Part shown: positions 1 to 11,738 of the stretch, one piece after another
Layout: the number at the start of each line of letters is the position of its first letter
Position numbering within the stretch: position 1 is the first letter of the stretch
DNA from: Nectonema munidae
Taxonomy: Eukaryota > Nematomorpha > Nectonematoida > Nectonematidae
Reading direction: 5' to 3'
DNA: 64,000 nucleotides
Assembly: GCA_030549495.1 (NCBI GenBank)
Contig: JAUIRK010000097.1
Span: 124,001 to 188,000, forward strand
Made by a program: the position numbers and the translations under genes
The notes under the pieces: model-generated
Told to the model about the DNA's origin: nothing
Database searches by the model: none
What the model saw: only the letters and a program-made list of their open reading frames with translations

Positions 1-294
1 TGTTCAATAGAGGGATAGGAAGGGAGAAGGAAGAGTTTGGGTTTGGTGAAGGAAGACTGTTGAGAGGGGAGCAGTTGGGGAAAGAGGAGTGAAAGGCGGA
101 GTTCGGGTTTAGGTGCTGCAGTTGAGAAACGTGGTGGAACTTTGGATCCGAGGAAAAGCCTTGAGAAGGAGCGGAAGAAGAGGACTTGGGATCGAAGCGA
201 GACAAAAAGGGATACTTGATCTGGGATATTGGATGGATCGTTTGAGGAAAATTCCCACATTTCCTGAACACTGATTGAGCAAGGTGAGGAGATC
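1..294 (-). CDS. BCAS3: BCAS3 homologue, fourth visible coding exon (partial, runs off the left edge)
   Basis: This stretch is richer in G and C than its surroundings and is open on the minus strand to the window edge. It encodes a Ser/Pro-rich segment containing IHPISQIKYPFLSR, which lines up with the PLAQIKQPMTLGT segment of vertebrate BCAS3 just after the WD-repeat half. A pyrimidine-rich tract and a CCAAG acceptor precede position 294. The phase (two bases completing a codon) fits the donor at 6899/6898, which supports the join. The rest of the C-terminal half lies beyond position 1. BCAS3/Rudhira binds phosphoinositides at autophagosome formation sites and affects microtubules and intermediate filaments in other animals; that is family knowledge, not seen here. 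A second frame is also open across the whole exon, so the frame choice rests on the homology. Confidence 0.7.
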
Positions 295-1951
295 CTTGGT
301 ACAGCAGTAAGAGAATCAATCAATTATACGGTAGAAGCAACTTATAATGCAATCAGCCCTTCATTTTTATCCAAATTTGTATGCACAAAAATTCCGTACT
401 AAAATCACTGAAAAAGACCCTGCTATTATAATCATTTTTCGTTTAGTGTTATCACTATTGCAGTGAAAGCTTTTTATGAAGAATTTTGCATAATTTGAAA
501 GGGCGCATTCATCACTTGCTATGCTAAAAATTACTCAATTCTTTTTTGAGATCTTTGACACAGAGAAAACCTAACGCCAGTAAAAACAGTTTTCGACAGT
601 TCTATATAAATAATAATAATCAAAAGACATTTCAATGAACAATAAAAGACCTGCGAATGGTGGCACACTTTTTTGAAAAAGCTTGATTTCTTGATGAGAA
701 TAGTGGGCGGAAATTTTTATTCCTTCATTTTTTATAACATCATCTATGATAATTTTGGGATTTAAAATTGAGTTTAAAAAAGTGGCATATATCAGAAAAA
801 ATCTATAAAGGGTAGGCCACCCCTGTCCTAGCGACTTGATAAAAGTGTTAATTATATAAAAGAATCATCTTTTTATTACTTTTAATTTCATTAATAGGAA
901 GAATGAAGATAGATTTCAAATTTAAGCAAGAGCTGGTGAGATTTAAGCATCCGTTGTGCTATGCATTCCAGAACAACAAACTTCAAAAAAGCGTGATTAC
1001 GCTAATTTCTTTAAGAGATTACTCGATAAAAGAAAACACATTCAAAGATTAATACACAAAAAAATTACGTTAGATTTATTAAATTTCATTTATGAATTGT
1101 GCATCAAAAACAAAAGATCAGTCATTTCATATATAATTTTATCTAAGAGTTCAAGCAAAAATTGATTAAATTTTTTAAGCTACATCTTCCATTACTTGAT
1201 TTTATAATGGACATTTTTTTCGATTTATTACAGTAATACGTGTGAACTTTTTCCTTAAAAGATTTTAAAATGAAAAAATGATATATATATATATATATAT
1301 ATAAGGATATTCGAGTATTAAAGATAGCGTTTTAATATCTATTTCTAGAAGCTTTTCAAGATCTATATCATATTTAATGCATATTATTAAATGCATTAAG
1401 TAAACCAAATATTGTAGCTCTTCACAAATATTAAGTTGGCAGGACAAAGATGCTAGAAATGAGATCACTTTATTTCATGCAAATTAGTGAACATGCTTCG
1501 TTATAAGTGAAAAAAGGCAAATAAATATAGGAACAACGTCTATATTCTAAATACAATAATACACTGACTTCATATAACCGCTTTGATCTAAAACAGTAGT
1601 TCCCAAGCAGAATAAAGACATATTTTTTCAGGATATTAGAAATAAAAAAAATATTAGGTTATTTTCTAGTTTAATATCGAATATTTAACGCTTATTGCAA
1701 TAAAAGCCAAGCAACACAATTAATTTGAAATTTCAAAGCAAAACCTAAGGAAGTTAAGAAATTTGCGAAATCTATCTCACAAAATTATAGCGCATACTTT
1801 CTTAATTTTTATATTGAAATTTCAAAATGGCGATTTTCTTATCTCTGATTTAAACTGAAGACTAAATACCTCATCATTTGATTTACCTAATTGACTTTGA
1901 TATTTTTGTTTTATATTTTTTTATCTGATAAAACTCAAATAAATTTAAAAG

Positions 1952-2444
1952 ATGAATTCTGCTAAATATAGTCTGAAGGTTCTTTTATCGAGAGATCACA
2001 TCACAGAAAATATTTCTATAGCCTTTTTATATGTGGTTGACAAGTATGGTATTGATTCCATTGGAATTAATGAAGTAAATCAAAAATTTAATAGGATGCA
2101 AAAAAGTCTAGTAAGTTACACTTAAAAAAGGTCCTTTTTTTTAAATAAACGTGACATCATCTTGTTTAAATTACTTATAGGTAAATTATTATTTACATGG
2201 AAACAAGAATTCCATACAAATTACTTTTGCGGATAATAAATTTCACAAGCTTGCATATAGCATTTGCATTCCAGCAGCTTTTGGCCTTGTGAATATCCTT
2301 GTAATTTTGGTTCTAACTACTTTTACAGTGATTATGAAAAGAGTCTTATATCAAAATCATTTTTGTATATTATATAAATATTTTTTTATAGGAAATAAAT
2401 CTTCTTCCAAAATAAGACGGAATTGGTGTACATATGACTTTTAA
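1952..2444 (+). CDS. Possible small two-exon gene, predicted single-pass membrane protein (unrecognised)
   Basis: ATG at 1952 opens a 53-codon frame to 2110. A GTAAGT donor follows at 2111, and a TTACTTATAG acceptor ends at 2180, giving a 70-nt phase-0 intron. The frame continues from 2181 to a TAA at 2442-2444, about 140 residues in all. The second exon encodes a hydrophobic stretch (about residues 80-105, SICIPAAFGLVNILVILVLT) followed by Lys/Arg, as expected for a single membrane span. The frame lies on the strand opposite BCAS3, inside its intron. I do not recognise the protein. The splice sites and the hydrophobic segment support it, but AT-rich DNA produces such patterns by chance and no homology backs it. 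Confidence 0.25.
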
Positions 2445-4412
2445 AGATCAGATCAGTTGATTTTATTATCGTTAAGCCTAAAAGTTGGTTCAATAAAAAT
2501 ATAAGGCTTATTCTGATTTTACTGGCAGCAAATTATATCAGTGCTATACAAACCAACTCTCATGATTTCATATTCTTCCTACGACAGCTTTGATTCCATT
2601 ACCGTATTATAAAAAATTCAGCATGCAGATTCATAGCTTCCATAAAGGATTTAAAAACTTACATGCTGTGCACCCTCGCGTATCTAAACAAGCCCAGCGA
2701 CAAGTTATTTGTTCAGGTACGCAATTATACGCGCGCGTGAAAAAACCTAATGTTGTTATGGCTAGGAAGATGCCAAGAGTCTGATTAAAAGCTCCGCTTT
2801 GTTTTCTATTAGCGAGGAGCAGACTTAAAAAAGACTTGTTTTGTTCGAGATCTAAGGGAAATTACAACAAAGGTTGACAAAAAAGAAAACGTTTACTAGT
2901 TAGGTTATGTGAGAATTTGTTTCGCGGACTCTCGATTGTTGAGATACGCGAAAATTCGGATATGCAAGGTTTTAACTGAATTTACTTAATGAAAAAATCA
3001 TTACAAAGATTACATTGTCTGACAGAGTAAAACTATATCAAAAAATTCGAATCAAGATTGTCTAGGCCTTTTTGGCCCATATTTGGATACGTTTATTTCG
3101 GGCACATGAAAAAATCTCAGAATGAAAAACAAAGCTTGTCTTAAATATTTGCCTTTCAATTTTGCATGGGTAAAATACTTAAATATTTCGATGAATCAGA
3201 GACATCGCAACACATGTATTACGATCAGTGCTATGACATGATAATAGTAAACCAAGTATAATTATAACAAGTTTGTTTCAAGATGATTTATTTTATTACG
3301 CGCCAATCGCATTTCAAAGCCTCGTTAAATATAAAAAGTACAATTATTTTTGGGACTCATTTTGGATATGTGGCCACAGATTCGCAAACCCATATCTAAC
3401 TTGAATGTTTACGAACCCATGCAAAGTTAATTTCAGAGCATGGGTTTCGCGTAAAAATGTTAGTTTTTTAGAAAGCGTAAAAAATTGATATATCTCAAAG
3501 GAGATTGGATTATGCACGCACAATCTCATCTTTCAACTTTAACTGCTGAGTGAGTCAAGATTGATCTATGGTTCAAATTAAAGGCTTTTTTATTTCAAAA
3601 AAAATTCGCTTTTCTACTTACTATGCCGTATTTATTCTTGATTTATAACAACATTATAAAAACAAAGTCCTTGCATATACAAAAAAGGAGTATAAACTAT
3701 AGTACAAAAAAGAATACAGTACTGAAGACACTCACTCTCCAGAAGGTTGTTCAGTGGATATAAAGAAAGCGCCTATTACAATAGAAGGAGAGGAGGAAAA
3801 TAATACACTAAACCTATGCCTCCAAAACACGCAACCACTTAACATCCATTCTCAAAGACTTAAACTCCAAGAATTTACACGACATAGTACGAAGGAACAG
3901 ACACAAGTAGTGATCTAATCCTCCCTGCGACAACTGGCGGTTCAACACTTTATTGATTAAAAACTATTTTATATTATTTGAGCAAAAACGCATCAAAAGG
4001 AATAAAAGCTTGCAGGTTTATTCTTAGAGTAAAAGTATTTTTGAAATAAGGATATTAATTAAATAATATTAGATAACTTTTTTTAAATTTAAAAAGGATA
4101 TTTTTATCTGAATCTGTGGCGGATTTTTGGAATTTATTTTAAAATTTCTTGGATTTATAGTAGATCAAAATTTGAATATTTATTATAAATCATTCTATGT
4201 GTTGTCAGAAATTGGTCATTTACAATAAACTTTAGAACACAAAAAAACCAGAAAATTTCTTCAAAAAACGAGATTTTGGCAACAGTCAAAACGAGATTTC
4301 GTCAACAACTATAAAACTAAAAATTTTCAATATTTTTTGTACCATATATACTTGCGTATCATGCGACCTTTGAAGACTTTGCGAGTGTGCCGAAAAATGA
4401 AAATCGTCTGTT

Positions 4413-4549
4413 TTAACCCATTTACGACCAATGTTCCTATGCAACATAAGTAATTTCATCTTCGTCTGCTTTTTTCAATGACTTTGAATATAAATCGTCT
4501 GCGTTTTTTTTAGATATCGTCTGCTTTGCTTGGTCTTAAATGGGTTTAA
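4413..4549 (+). mobile_element. TTAA-flanked piggyBac-type MITE (copy 1)
   Basis: TTAA is followed by CCCATTTACGACCAATG, and the element closes with GGTCTTAAATGGG, then T and TTAA. Internally it repeats the word TCGTCTGC. The same sequence recurs at 24664-24793 (inverted), 47048-47178 and, with a changed interior, at 50121-50226. TTAA duplication is the hallmark of piggyBac transposition. Because it abuts the piggyBac remnant to its right, its left end could instead be the left end of that larger element. Confidence 0.7.
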
Positions 4550-6084
4550 TATAAAAAATTTTATTGAAAAAGAAAGCATACGATGATTCTTCAAGATTCT
4601 GGTCCTCAAAGAATTGAGAAGTTTAATGTCTTTTTTAGAGACGCATTATACACAAATACTAATTTGTATAATGAAAATATACTGAAACTATTATTTACCT
4701 ACTAAAAAAACTTTATCAGTTAGCAGAAAGATACAAAAATATTTGAAGGTACAAACTTATACAGTTGAAATTTTTTTTTTAAATACTTGAATTAGAACAG
4801 TGGTGTTAGTAGCAAATACCCAAAAATGGATTTGGTCAAATGTAATCTCTAACTCAAAAAAGAACCTCGTTGCTAAACGTGGTGGAAAAAAATTATGTTT
4901 TGGAACGAAAAATTAAAGCGTATAATGTAGAGTTTCAGCTAAGCTTTTTAGATGATCAACGACAAAAACCCTCTTTATTAAAGCCAACGTGGGAAAATAT
5001 ATATATTATTTTAAGATCATGTCTTACTTTTTAGAGTACCTAGATAAGTACAACGCCAACCCGGTTTTCGTATAAAAGAAGCTGAACCTGATGTTAGCAC
5101 TTATTTCAATTTTAATTCAACCAGCGTAAATTTTTAGACGATGCTCCACAAGTCAATAAAAGTGCACACTGATATCGACGTTTACGGATGAAATTTGATT
5201 ATCGCTGTTGCGAAAATTTTTTGCTGATTTTTACCTACTCCTTTGAGTTTCAGAATTGTAAGAGAATTTACAGATTTGATCACAAACAAATACTCTCACG
5301 AAGTTTACTTTGATAATTTTTTTCTTCTCATTAACTCTTTGACACACTGTCTTATGAAGGTATAAAATGGTCAGAAACCATAAATGACAATCGCACAAAT
5401 AAATGTCCTCTCAAGTCTTAATTTTATCGGTAATTTTGATTACACGTTCGATCGTAAAGTCTACATAGCGCAGTGGAATGATAACGTTCCTGTTACTATA
5501 GCTTCTAATTTTTGTAATCATGAACCTCTGACACAATTAAAAAGATGTTGCAGAAAAACAAAAATTATATCAAAGTTGAGTGTCCAAACAAAAAGTACAA
5601 CATTGGTATGGGTGGGGTAGATGTTTTGGATCGCTTATTATCCTCATATCGTCCTCAAATAAAAAGAAAAAAATGGTGGTGGCAATTAGCAATAAATGCT
5701 CTCAATTTAGCAATTGTTGCAGCTTAGAAGTTCCATTCTCATATAAATGATACTTCAACACATTTAGCGTTCCAACGGAAAAGCGTTCTACATATTTTGG
5801 AATCTAAACAAAAGAAAATTAAAGACTCCATCAAAAGTGTTTTGGATTATATCACAAAGAATAACAAACTTTTAACTTTTCTATCTTTCATACGCTATAT
5901 GTATATTGTACAAATGGAAAACTTGAAAAAAGAAAAATTAGTACACAACCCACCGATGTTCCGAAAATGGAACATTTTGAAAAAAGACCTGTGAAGCAAA
6001 TAAGTATGCAGTAAAGCATATTTTTAGTTTTTACTTGAGTGCTTTAACTATATATTTTTTTAATTACGCCGTAAAATGGGTTAA
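4550..6084 (+). mobile_element. Degraded piggyBac transposon
   Basis: Plus-strand frames between about 5350 and 6000 match the C-terminal half of piggyBac-type transposases. They include an FDYTFDRKVYIAQWNDNVPVT segment, then GGVDVLDRLLSSYRPQIKR with KKWWWQLAINALNLAIVAA, the block that carries the last catalytic Asp of the DDE_Tnp_1_7 domain. Upstream sequence from about 4580 gives only short interrupted matches. At least one frame change (near 5545-5600) and a stop after LAIVAA break the gene. The stretch ends at GCCGTAAAATGGG followed by TTAA (6081-6084), the same terminus as the small TTAA elements in this window. It is inactive and lies inside a BCAS3 intron on the opposite strand. Confidence 0.8.
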
Positions 6085-6899
6085 ATCTAACCTATATTTG
6101 ATTTAGTATTTTTTGAGCCCAAAGTTTCGTAGTGGAGAATTGTGACGCGACTAAGTGTCGCAAATTACAGTGATCAGAGATTCATTTGTTTTTGTCATAA
6201 CTACTAGTTAAAGCATACTTTTAAACATTTTTTTCAATGTATAGTCACAATCCATACTACATATTATAACTTTCTATGTTGTTTCACTTTTTTAATAAAC
6301 GTATATTGGGGCTTGACTTTTTAGTTAAAGGCGCTTAAATGATCCATTTCAATTATATTGTTATATCTTAAAAGGTTAGTTTATCATAATTAGTTATTAA
6401 AATTAGCCAGTTAGTTATTAAATTGTTATTAGCTTATTATTCATTCATTCATTCACCGAAACGTCATTATTCTTCATGTTATTTAACTAACTATCCGTAT
6501 GTGAAATGTCATAGCACCATTTTCAAGGTGAATTTTAAAGAAATTAAAAGATTTGATTCAAGTGAATTTAAATAAATCCGAAAAAATAGTATTTTTCATA
6601 ACTTTTAAAAATAAGATACCTTGCCATGATAAAATTAAGGATTCAAGCGGATTCAACTTAAAAATTTGAAAAAAATTAAAATAATTTTTTAAGCTTTGAT
6701 TAAAATAACATCAGTTTTTATAAAAAAACATCTTGAAATTTATAATTGTAGTTAAATCTATATGATGAAAATATGATTTTTTTAATACTCTGAACTGTAA
6801 ATATAAAAAGGAAGTGTACTTATCTATTCATTGAAAACCCAATTTAAAGAACTATGCGACTCAAGGAACACTACTCTAAAGTTTAATAGACAAAAATAC

Positions 6900-7222
6900 T
6901 TTCAAAAATATTTGGAGTTGACTTTGAGTAAAAGGAGTTATATTGCTCTTTTGGGAAACCGGTTTGAGAGTTGCCATCTTTAAAGGCTGTGATGGGATTG
7001 CAAATGATATTTTGGGACTTTAGAGTCTTTTTCAGGTTTTGTGAATGGAAATTGGAGACGAGTGGATAGAGATGGGTGGTTCCGTGATTGGATGAAACCG
7101 CCACCAACTTAGAATCACGAGAAAAAGAGACGCTGTTTATTATTGCAGATGTTTCTCCGCGCAAAAGTGTGTACACGTGGAAAGCGATGGATCTATGCGA
7201 ATAGCAGGGATGAGGACTGATA
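6900..7222 (-). CDS. BCAS3: BCAS3 homologue, third visible coding exon
   Basis: The exon starts after a CGATTTAG acceptor (7224-7223) and encodes HVYTLLRGETSAIINSVSFS followed by RDSKLVAVSSNHGTTHLYPL. This is the counterpart of vertebrate [20 protein letters not shown] and the following VVVSTLRGTSHVFPI, the last blade of the WD40-like propeller. The split codon rebuilt across the upstream junction gives FNIFSISPHP, matching FHVFQILTHP of human BCAS3. The 3' limit is the GTATTT donor after ...STPNIFE; a nearby AAAGTCAAC is a weaker alternative. The tail of the exon (about residues SNFHSQ to NIFE) is poorly conserved, as in other members of the family. Confidence 0.88.
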
Positions 7223-7456
7223 CTAAATCGATTAAAATTTGTTATTCGATAATTACATATAACATATAGTGAGCAAGCACTCCAGTATTAATCGGAGGAA
7301 AAAAAGAAACTCCAGTTAAAATGTTAAACAGTATGCTTAATTATGCACAGATAAAGTTACGGATTTTCAAAAAATATTTTTAGATTTTTAAAGATGGTAT
7401 TTTTGAACAGTACCAGTTTACAAATGAGATAATAAAAGAATTATAGAAAATAGAAC
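7223..7456 (-). other. Short BCAS3 intron (234 bp)
   Basis: The junctions are CAG|GTTCTA at 7457/7456 and TTTAG|TATC at 7223/7222. Joining them restores a codon and a conserved block of the protein. No repeat is visible inside. Confidence 0.85.
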
Positions 7457-7851
7457 CTGAAGATATTAAAAGTTTGGCAAGAAGAACCAGAAACAAAGAG
7501 CAATCTCTGAGAAGGGTCAAATAGAATGTAAGAACAAATTTCGTCATCGGTTGCTTTAAAATGAGCAACAAGAAGTGAGGTGTTATTGGCCAAAAACATG
7601 GAGGACGAAGAAAAAAGATTGTTCACGCCAGCCTGAATGCAATCATCAATGCCAAAATTTAAATCACTACTGCCCGACTGATTGCGTCCAAAGGAGAGGA
7701 AGGACAATTCCTTGAGGTCTAGTATTGTTACGTAGCCTTGCTTTAGTGGAGTGGACGTTGAGGATGTGTGCGGATGAGAGAGATAAGGCCGATTACCACA
7801 TGTGCCACGAATTGAGTAGTTGAGAAAGGAACTTGTGAGATCGGAAAAACC
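7457..7851 (-). CDS. BCAS3: BCAS3 homologue, second visible coding exon
   Basis: A TTTTTCAG acceptor ends at 7852. The exon opens with GFSDLTSSFLNYSIRGT, continues through QGYVTILDLKELSFL and a variable serine-rich loop, and ends with LLVAHFKATDDEICSYILFD followed by PSQRLLFVSGSSCQTFNIF. Vertebrate BCAS3 has GIITVIDTE, then [20 protein letters not shown] and GMLLVTTDTLGHDFHVF at the same place, so this is the sixth-blade region of the propeller. The phase-0 join to the upstream exon reproduces the AAKTLKSG-like motif as AAQSLTR/G. The exon ends with AG|GTTC at 7457. Confidence 0.9.
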
Positions 7852-10800
7852 CTGAAAAATAATGGCAAAATAAAGAGCCGAGCTATCTTACAACTTCTGG
7901 ATCGTTTTCACATGTTCAAACATAAAAACAGTAAACAGTTTTGAGAGGATGCACAAAATTTCGGCGACAACATAAGGAGATTTCGTCGAAAACCAAAACA
8001 AGATTTACTGATCACTAAGAAACTGACTAAATAACTTATTAAGTAGCAAACTGGCTATGCTGATATCTTTCTGCTGACAAGAAAAGAGACACTGTTGTTA
8101 CATTTTGGAAGTATCTAGCGCCTTCACGGCTGTTCCACACGCGGCCATATGTAATATCCTGCGATCTCTTAGTATTCGTGGGAGATTTTTTGCATGGAAA
8201 CGTGACTAAGTGAATAACAGAGATCAGTACCCGAATTGGTCCGACGTTTTACAGTTTAAGCCGGGGTGCCCCAAGGTATTGTGCTTGCACCTACACTATT
8301 TATTAACGGGCTCCTTGTTATCATTCAAAATTTTAGTGAAAGTCTCCCAGCCAATGTACGATTATTTCGATCTAGAGCAAGCATTCAGCTCTATCTGCTG
8401 CAATTATGAACAAAGCCTTAAGCGTATCTTCGAACTGGGCAACACCTTGTGGTATGGCATATAATCGTCAATAAAGTGGCCAAGAGATTTTCCAGATTAC
8501 AGCCGTCTTCTATTCATCAAGACTGTAAAATCTCGTTATGGATGGGAAATACCATTCAGTTCTGAGCCCTAACAGTTTGCCGTGATACTAACTCATCACC
8601 TGAAGCAAAAACGTCAAATCGTGGAAATTTGTCGCAAAGTACGACAAGACCATATGTGCTGCGTCTCCTAAAGTCGAATCTTAGACAAAATTCTGAACAA
8701 CTTTTGCTGAAATTATATAAATGTTACATTCGTTGCCATATAGATCAATTCTACTGTGCGGTGTAGGAAAAATACTGTCAAATTGTTTGAAAGCTCTACA
8801 ACGAAGAGCGATCCTCATAAATGTTAGTCTTCACTATTAGTTTTCTCGAGTTTGATAAACTACAGTTCAGGCGTGACTTCTCACTTGCCTGTCTGGGTTA
8901 TAAATATCATTATGGTGACTGTCTTCATTCATTAACGCCGTACATTCGCTATCAGCGAAGTTAGGGTTACAAATACGCCGCCGAATATATGTTAACTGCA
9001 AAACCTTACTCTCGTCATCGACGTTTTCCCAGCAACTGTCCTTTGTACTTCTACCGCATATGCTCAATACACTAGAAATTGACTGGCTTAACCGGGATTT
9101 AAGACTTGCAAGTTTCAAAAACATACATTGCTAGTCAAAAAAAAAGTTTTTTCCAATATTCCGCATATCTAATATATTGCATACCTTTCATTTCTAACAG
9201 TCATACGATTATGGAATAATATAAAAATCGAAAAAAAAGTTTCGATAAAATCTCAATAAAGAATAGTTGTGCTAAAATGATATAAAAAAAAGTTAAATTG
9301 CCATGAGAATAAAAAAATCGCAACAGTAATAATAGATTCATATAGGGGTTCCAAACAGTAATAATAGATTCATATGTAATTGCCAAAAAAAAGGCCTAAA
9401 CTAAATAAATAGTCCTGTGCTTTTGAGAATAGTGACAACTTATCTTAGAACTACAAGTATTACTAAACAAGTAGCATCTCTTGTATGTAATATACATTAA
9501 AAAAGAAATAAACTATTTTCTATGACAAATCATTATTCTAAATATTTTATATGAATAAAAAGACTTATAAATAAATTTGTCTGAAGATAGCATGATTTGT
9601 AGAATATACTGGGATTGACTGTGCCAGGAAAGTACAGGACTTGGATTAAATTTTAAGTTGAAACCGTTTATCAAAAAAGAAATGAAATGTCATTTCAAGA
9701 CATGTGTTGGTAAAAGAGAAAAAATAAAAAGAAAAGCACGAAATGACGTTGTGTCTTCTATCATTCTCTAAATTTGCTTCTGATCTCCCCCCCCCCCCAG
9801 TAACACAGGTCCTGGATTGCTTAGTAAGCTTTTTAAACTACAATATTTAACTTTCAAACATTTAACTCTTTCTAAAATAGTTTTTAAAAACTTTAAAAAA
9901 ATTTCTATAAGATTGAAATGATTTTTTCCTATCATTTTAATTTTTATCTTATCTTTTTTTTACGAAATATACTATAGAGTATAGTTTCAAAAAACACGTT
10001 TTACTTTTATGTTCAATCTGTCCAACTTTTGAATTTTTTCTTTTTAAAATTTTGTTATTGATAAATCCTTTTCTCAAAGTAAAATAAATTTAAAACATGC
10101 ACGGCTAGGGAGTGTTAATAAAACCAGGATTCACTTAAATAGAATATCCTTCATTCATTTGCATTCTATTTGCATTTTCTTAATTTCTGTTTCTGAAAAC
10201 TTTAAAACTTCCTTCTCGTTAATTTCAATGAACTCTGCTATATATTTGAAGTAATTAAAGAACACAAAAATGCTAATCTGTTTATTATAGTATATTAACA
10301 AATGAAATTATAAAAATACTATATAAGTAATTACTTTCAATGTTTTATGACATTGGTAGCGAGAGGCATTATACTCGTTCTGAAATGAGAAGGAAAGTAA
10401 CCATAGGCAATTCAGAAATGCTAAATTTACCCTTAAAAGATAAGGTCTTAAAATCTACATATATTTCAACGTTTTATGCAGTGTTTCAAAAATCGCTAAT
10501 CCATCATTTTCATATTCACAAATAGATAGAATATGTACCTTGCTAAATTAAATCATTTCAAAGTTCTAAAACAAATTTATTCAAAGTTAAACGAAAAAAG
10601 ATTGCAAAACAACAAAAAAACTGTTTCGAGTATAAAAGATGATACCATTGAAAACAGGAGTTAAAAAAAGCGTATTTGTTCTCAATCAAAAAATGGAAAA
10701 AGACATCCTAAAAGATTCAAAGTAGAATTAAAAAAGTGGATGACTCCTATATTTTCGGAATCAATGAAGTTCGAAGATTCAGGCTATTTGTATCTAAGAG

Positions 10801-11738
10801 AAATGGCTTCGAAAATAACCCTTACTAATGTATACCCATACATGTATAAAAAATAAATTTTTGCAATTTATTCATGGCAAAATAATGTTAAAAATACGAA
10901 AACATAGGTAATTAGTGATTCTAAAAGACATAATACAGCTGTCGTATTCTCTGAAGACTCTTAGAAAAATTGCAAAAAAATTAAATAGATTTCGGCCCCC
11001 TCCCCCCCCCCCCTATAAGAAATTTCTGGATCCGCCACCATATTGTATGGACCATCAAAAGTATTGATTCATTGCAATTAACCAATGGAAAAATCAATTT
11101 GCCAGACTTAGAATTCTAATATCAATTTTTCAGTGATACATAATTTGGCACACATAGGATAATAAAATTGAAAATTGAACTTGGTTTTTCCATAATCAGG
11201 AAAATTAAATTTCAAAATTGGAAAACAACTCGAATGTATAGGGAATTTTTTTTTATTAATAACTATTAATTTCGGGGTTGTCTCACACCGAAGTCTAAAA
11301 ATACAAAGAAGATTAAAGATAATTAAGATTTAGAGGATATTAAAAACTAATTAAACAACAAAATGAAAATTTAGGTCATACTTTGTTCCAAAGTGGAATG
11401 CCAAATAATATCACTATAGTATACTATTATTGACAAAGGGATGTTATGAAGATTAAAACCATTTTTTAGATTATTATTTGGTCCTTTATAAAATACATAA
11501 AAATATTTGTTTATATTTATTGAAATAATTTTAAATGATGTATAGAAAAAGGCGAAGCTTTTAGATATTTTTTATGAAATTAAATTTTCCAATATTATTC
11601 TTAGTTGTTCCGATAAGGCAATTCAAGCAAACTTTTAAAAAGTATATTAAGTTTTTTAGTATTAGAATCCGCATCAGTATCGGCAAGTAAAAGTAAGAAT
11701 GTGGTGCCGACAAAAATTTGGAGATCTCAAAATCTTAC
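7852..11738 (-). other. BCAS3 intron, about 3.9 kb, with a LINE remnant
   Basis: It is bounded by a GTAAG donor (11738) and a TTTTTCAG acceptor (7852). A plus-strand LINE remnant occupies about 8060-9120. The rest (9125-11738) is AT-rich and holds two poly-C tracts (9787-9797, about 10999-11013). The second tract lies beside GGATCCGCCACC, a sequence reminiscent of MITE ends. I see no gene there. Confidence 0.75.
8060..9120 (+). mobile_element. Broken LINE (reverse transcriptase C-terminal half)
   Basis: Reading across frames on the plus strand gives successive fragments in the right order for a non-LTR retrotransposon. VPHAAI... with IRGRFFAW resembles the LGIRGRFFRWI block. Next come VPQGIVLAPTLF (core RT domain 4, the VPQGSVLGPLLF motif), then LLKLYKCYIRCHID and LEFDKLQFRRDFSLACL from the thumb and connection region. 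The run ends with an RxRHRRFPSNCPLYFYR-like tail. Several frameshifts and stops separate the pieces. The clade (Jockey/I/R1-like) is inferred. It is antisense to BCAS3 and lies wholly within an intron, so it should be removed by splicing. Confidence 0.65.

Larger units (their letters stand above)
295..6899 (-). other. BCAS3 intron, about 6.6 kb, filled with transposon remnants
   Basis: The intron is defined by the GTATTT donor at 6899 and the CCAAG acceptor at 295 (minus strand). It holds a possible opposite-strand reading frame (1952-2444), an (AT)n run near 1279-1303, a TTAA MITE (4413-4549) and a piggyBac remnant (to about 6084). I recognise nothing else in 300-1950, 2445-4410 or 6085-6899 beyond AT-rich sequence with short open frames. 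Confidence 0.6.

Noticed and set aside
1279-1303. (AT)n run as a possible regulatory or origin element
   Set aside because: A simple dinucleotide repeat is common in such AT-rich DNA and nothing ties it to a function.
10340-10525. 61-codon open frame on the plus strand in the BCAS3 intron
   Set aside because: No homology, splice context or coding bias; expected by chance.
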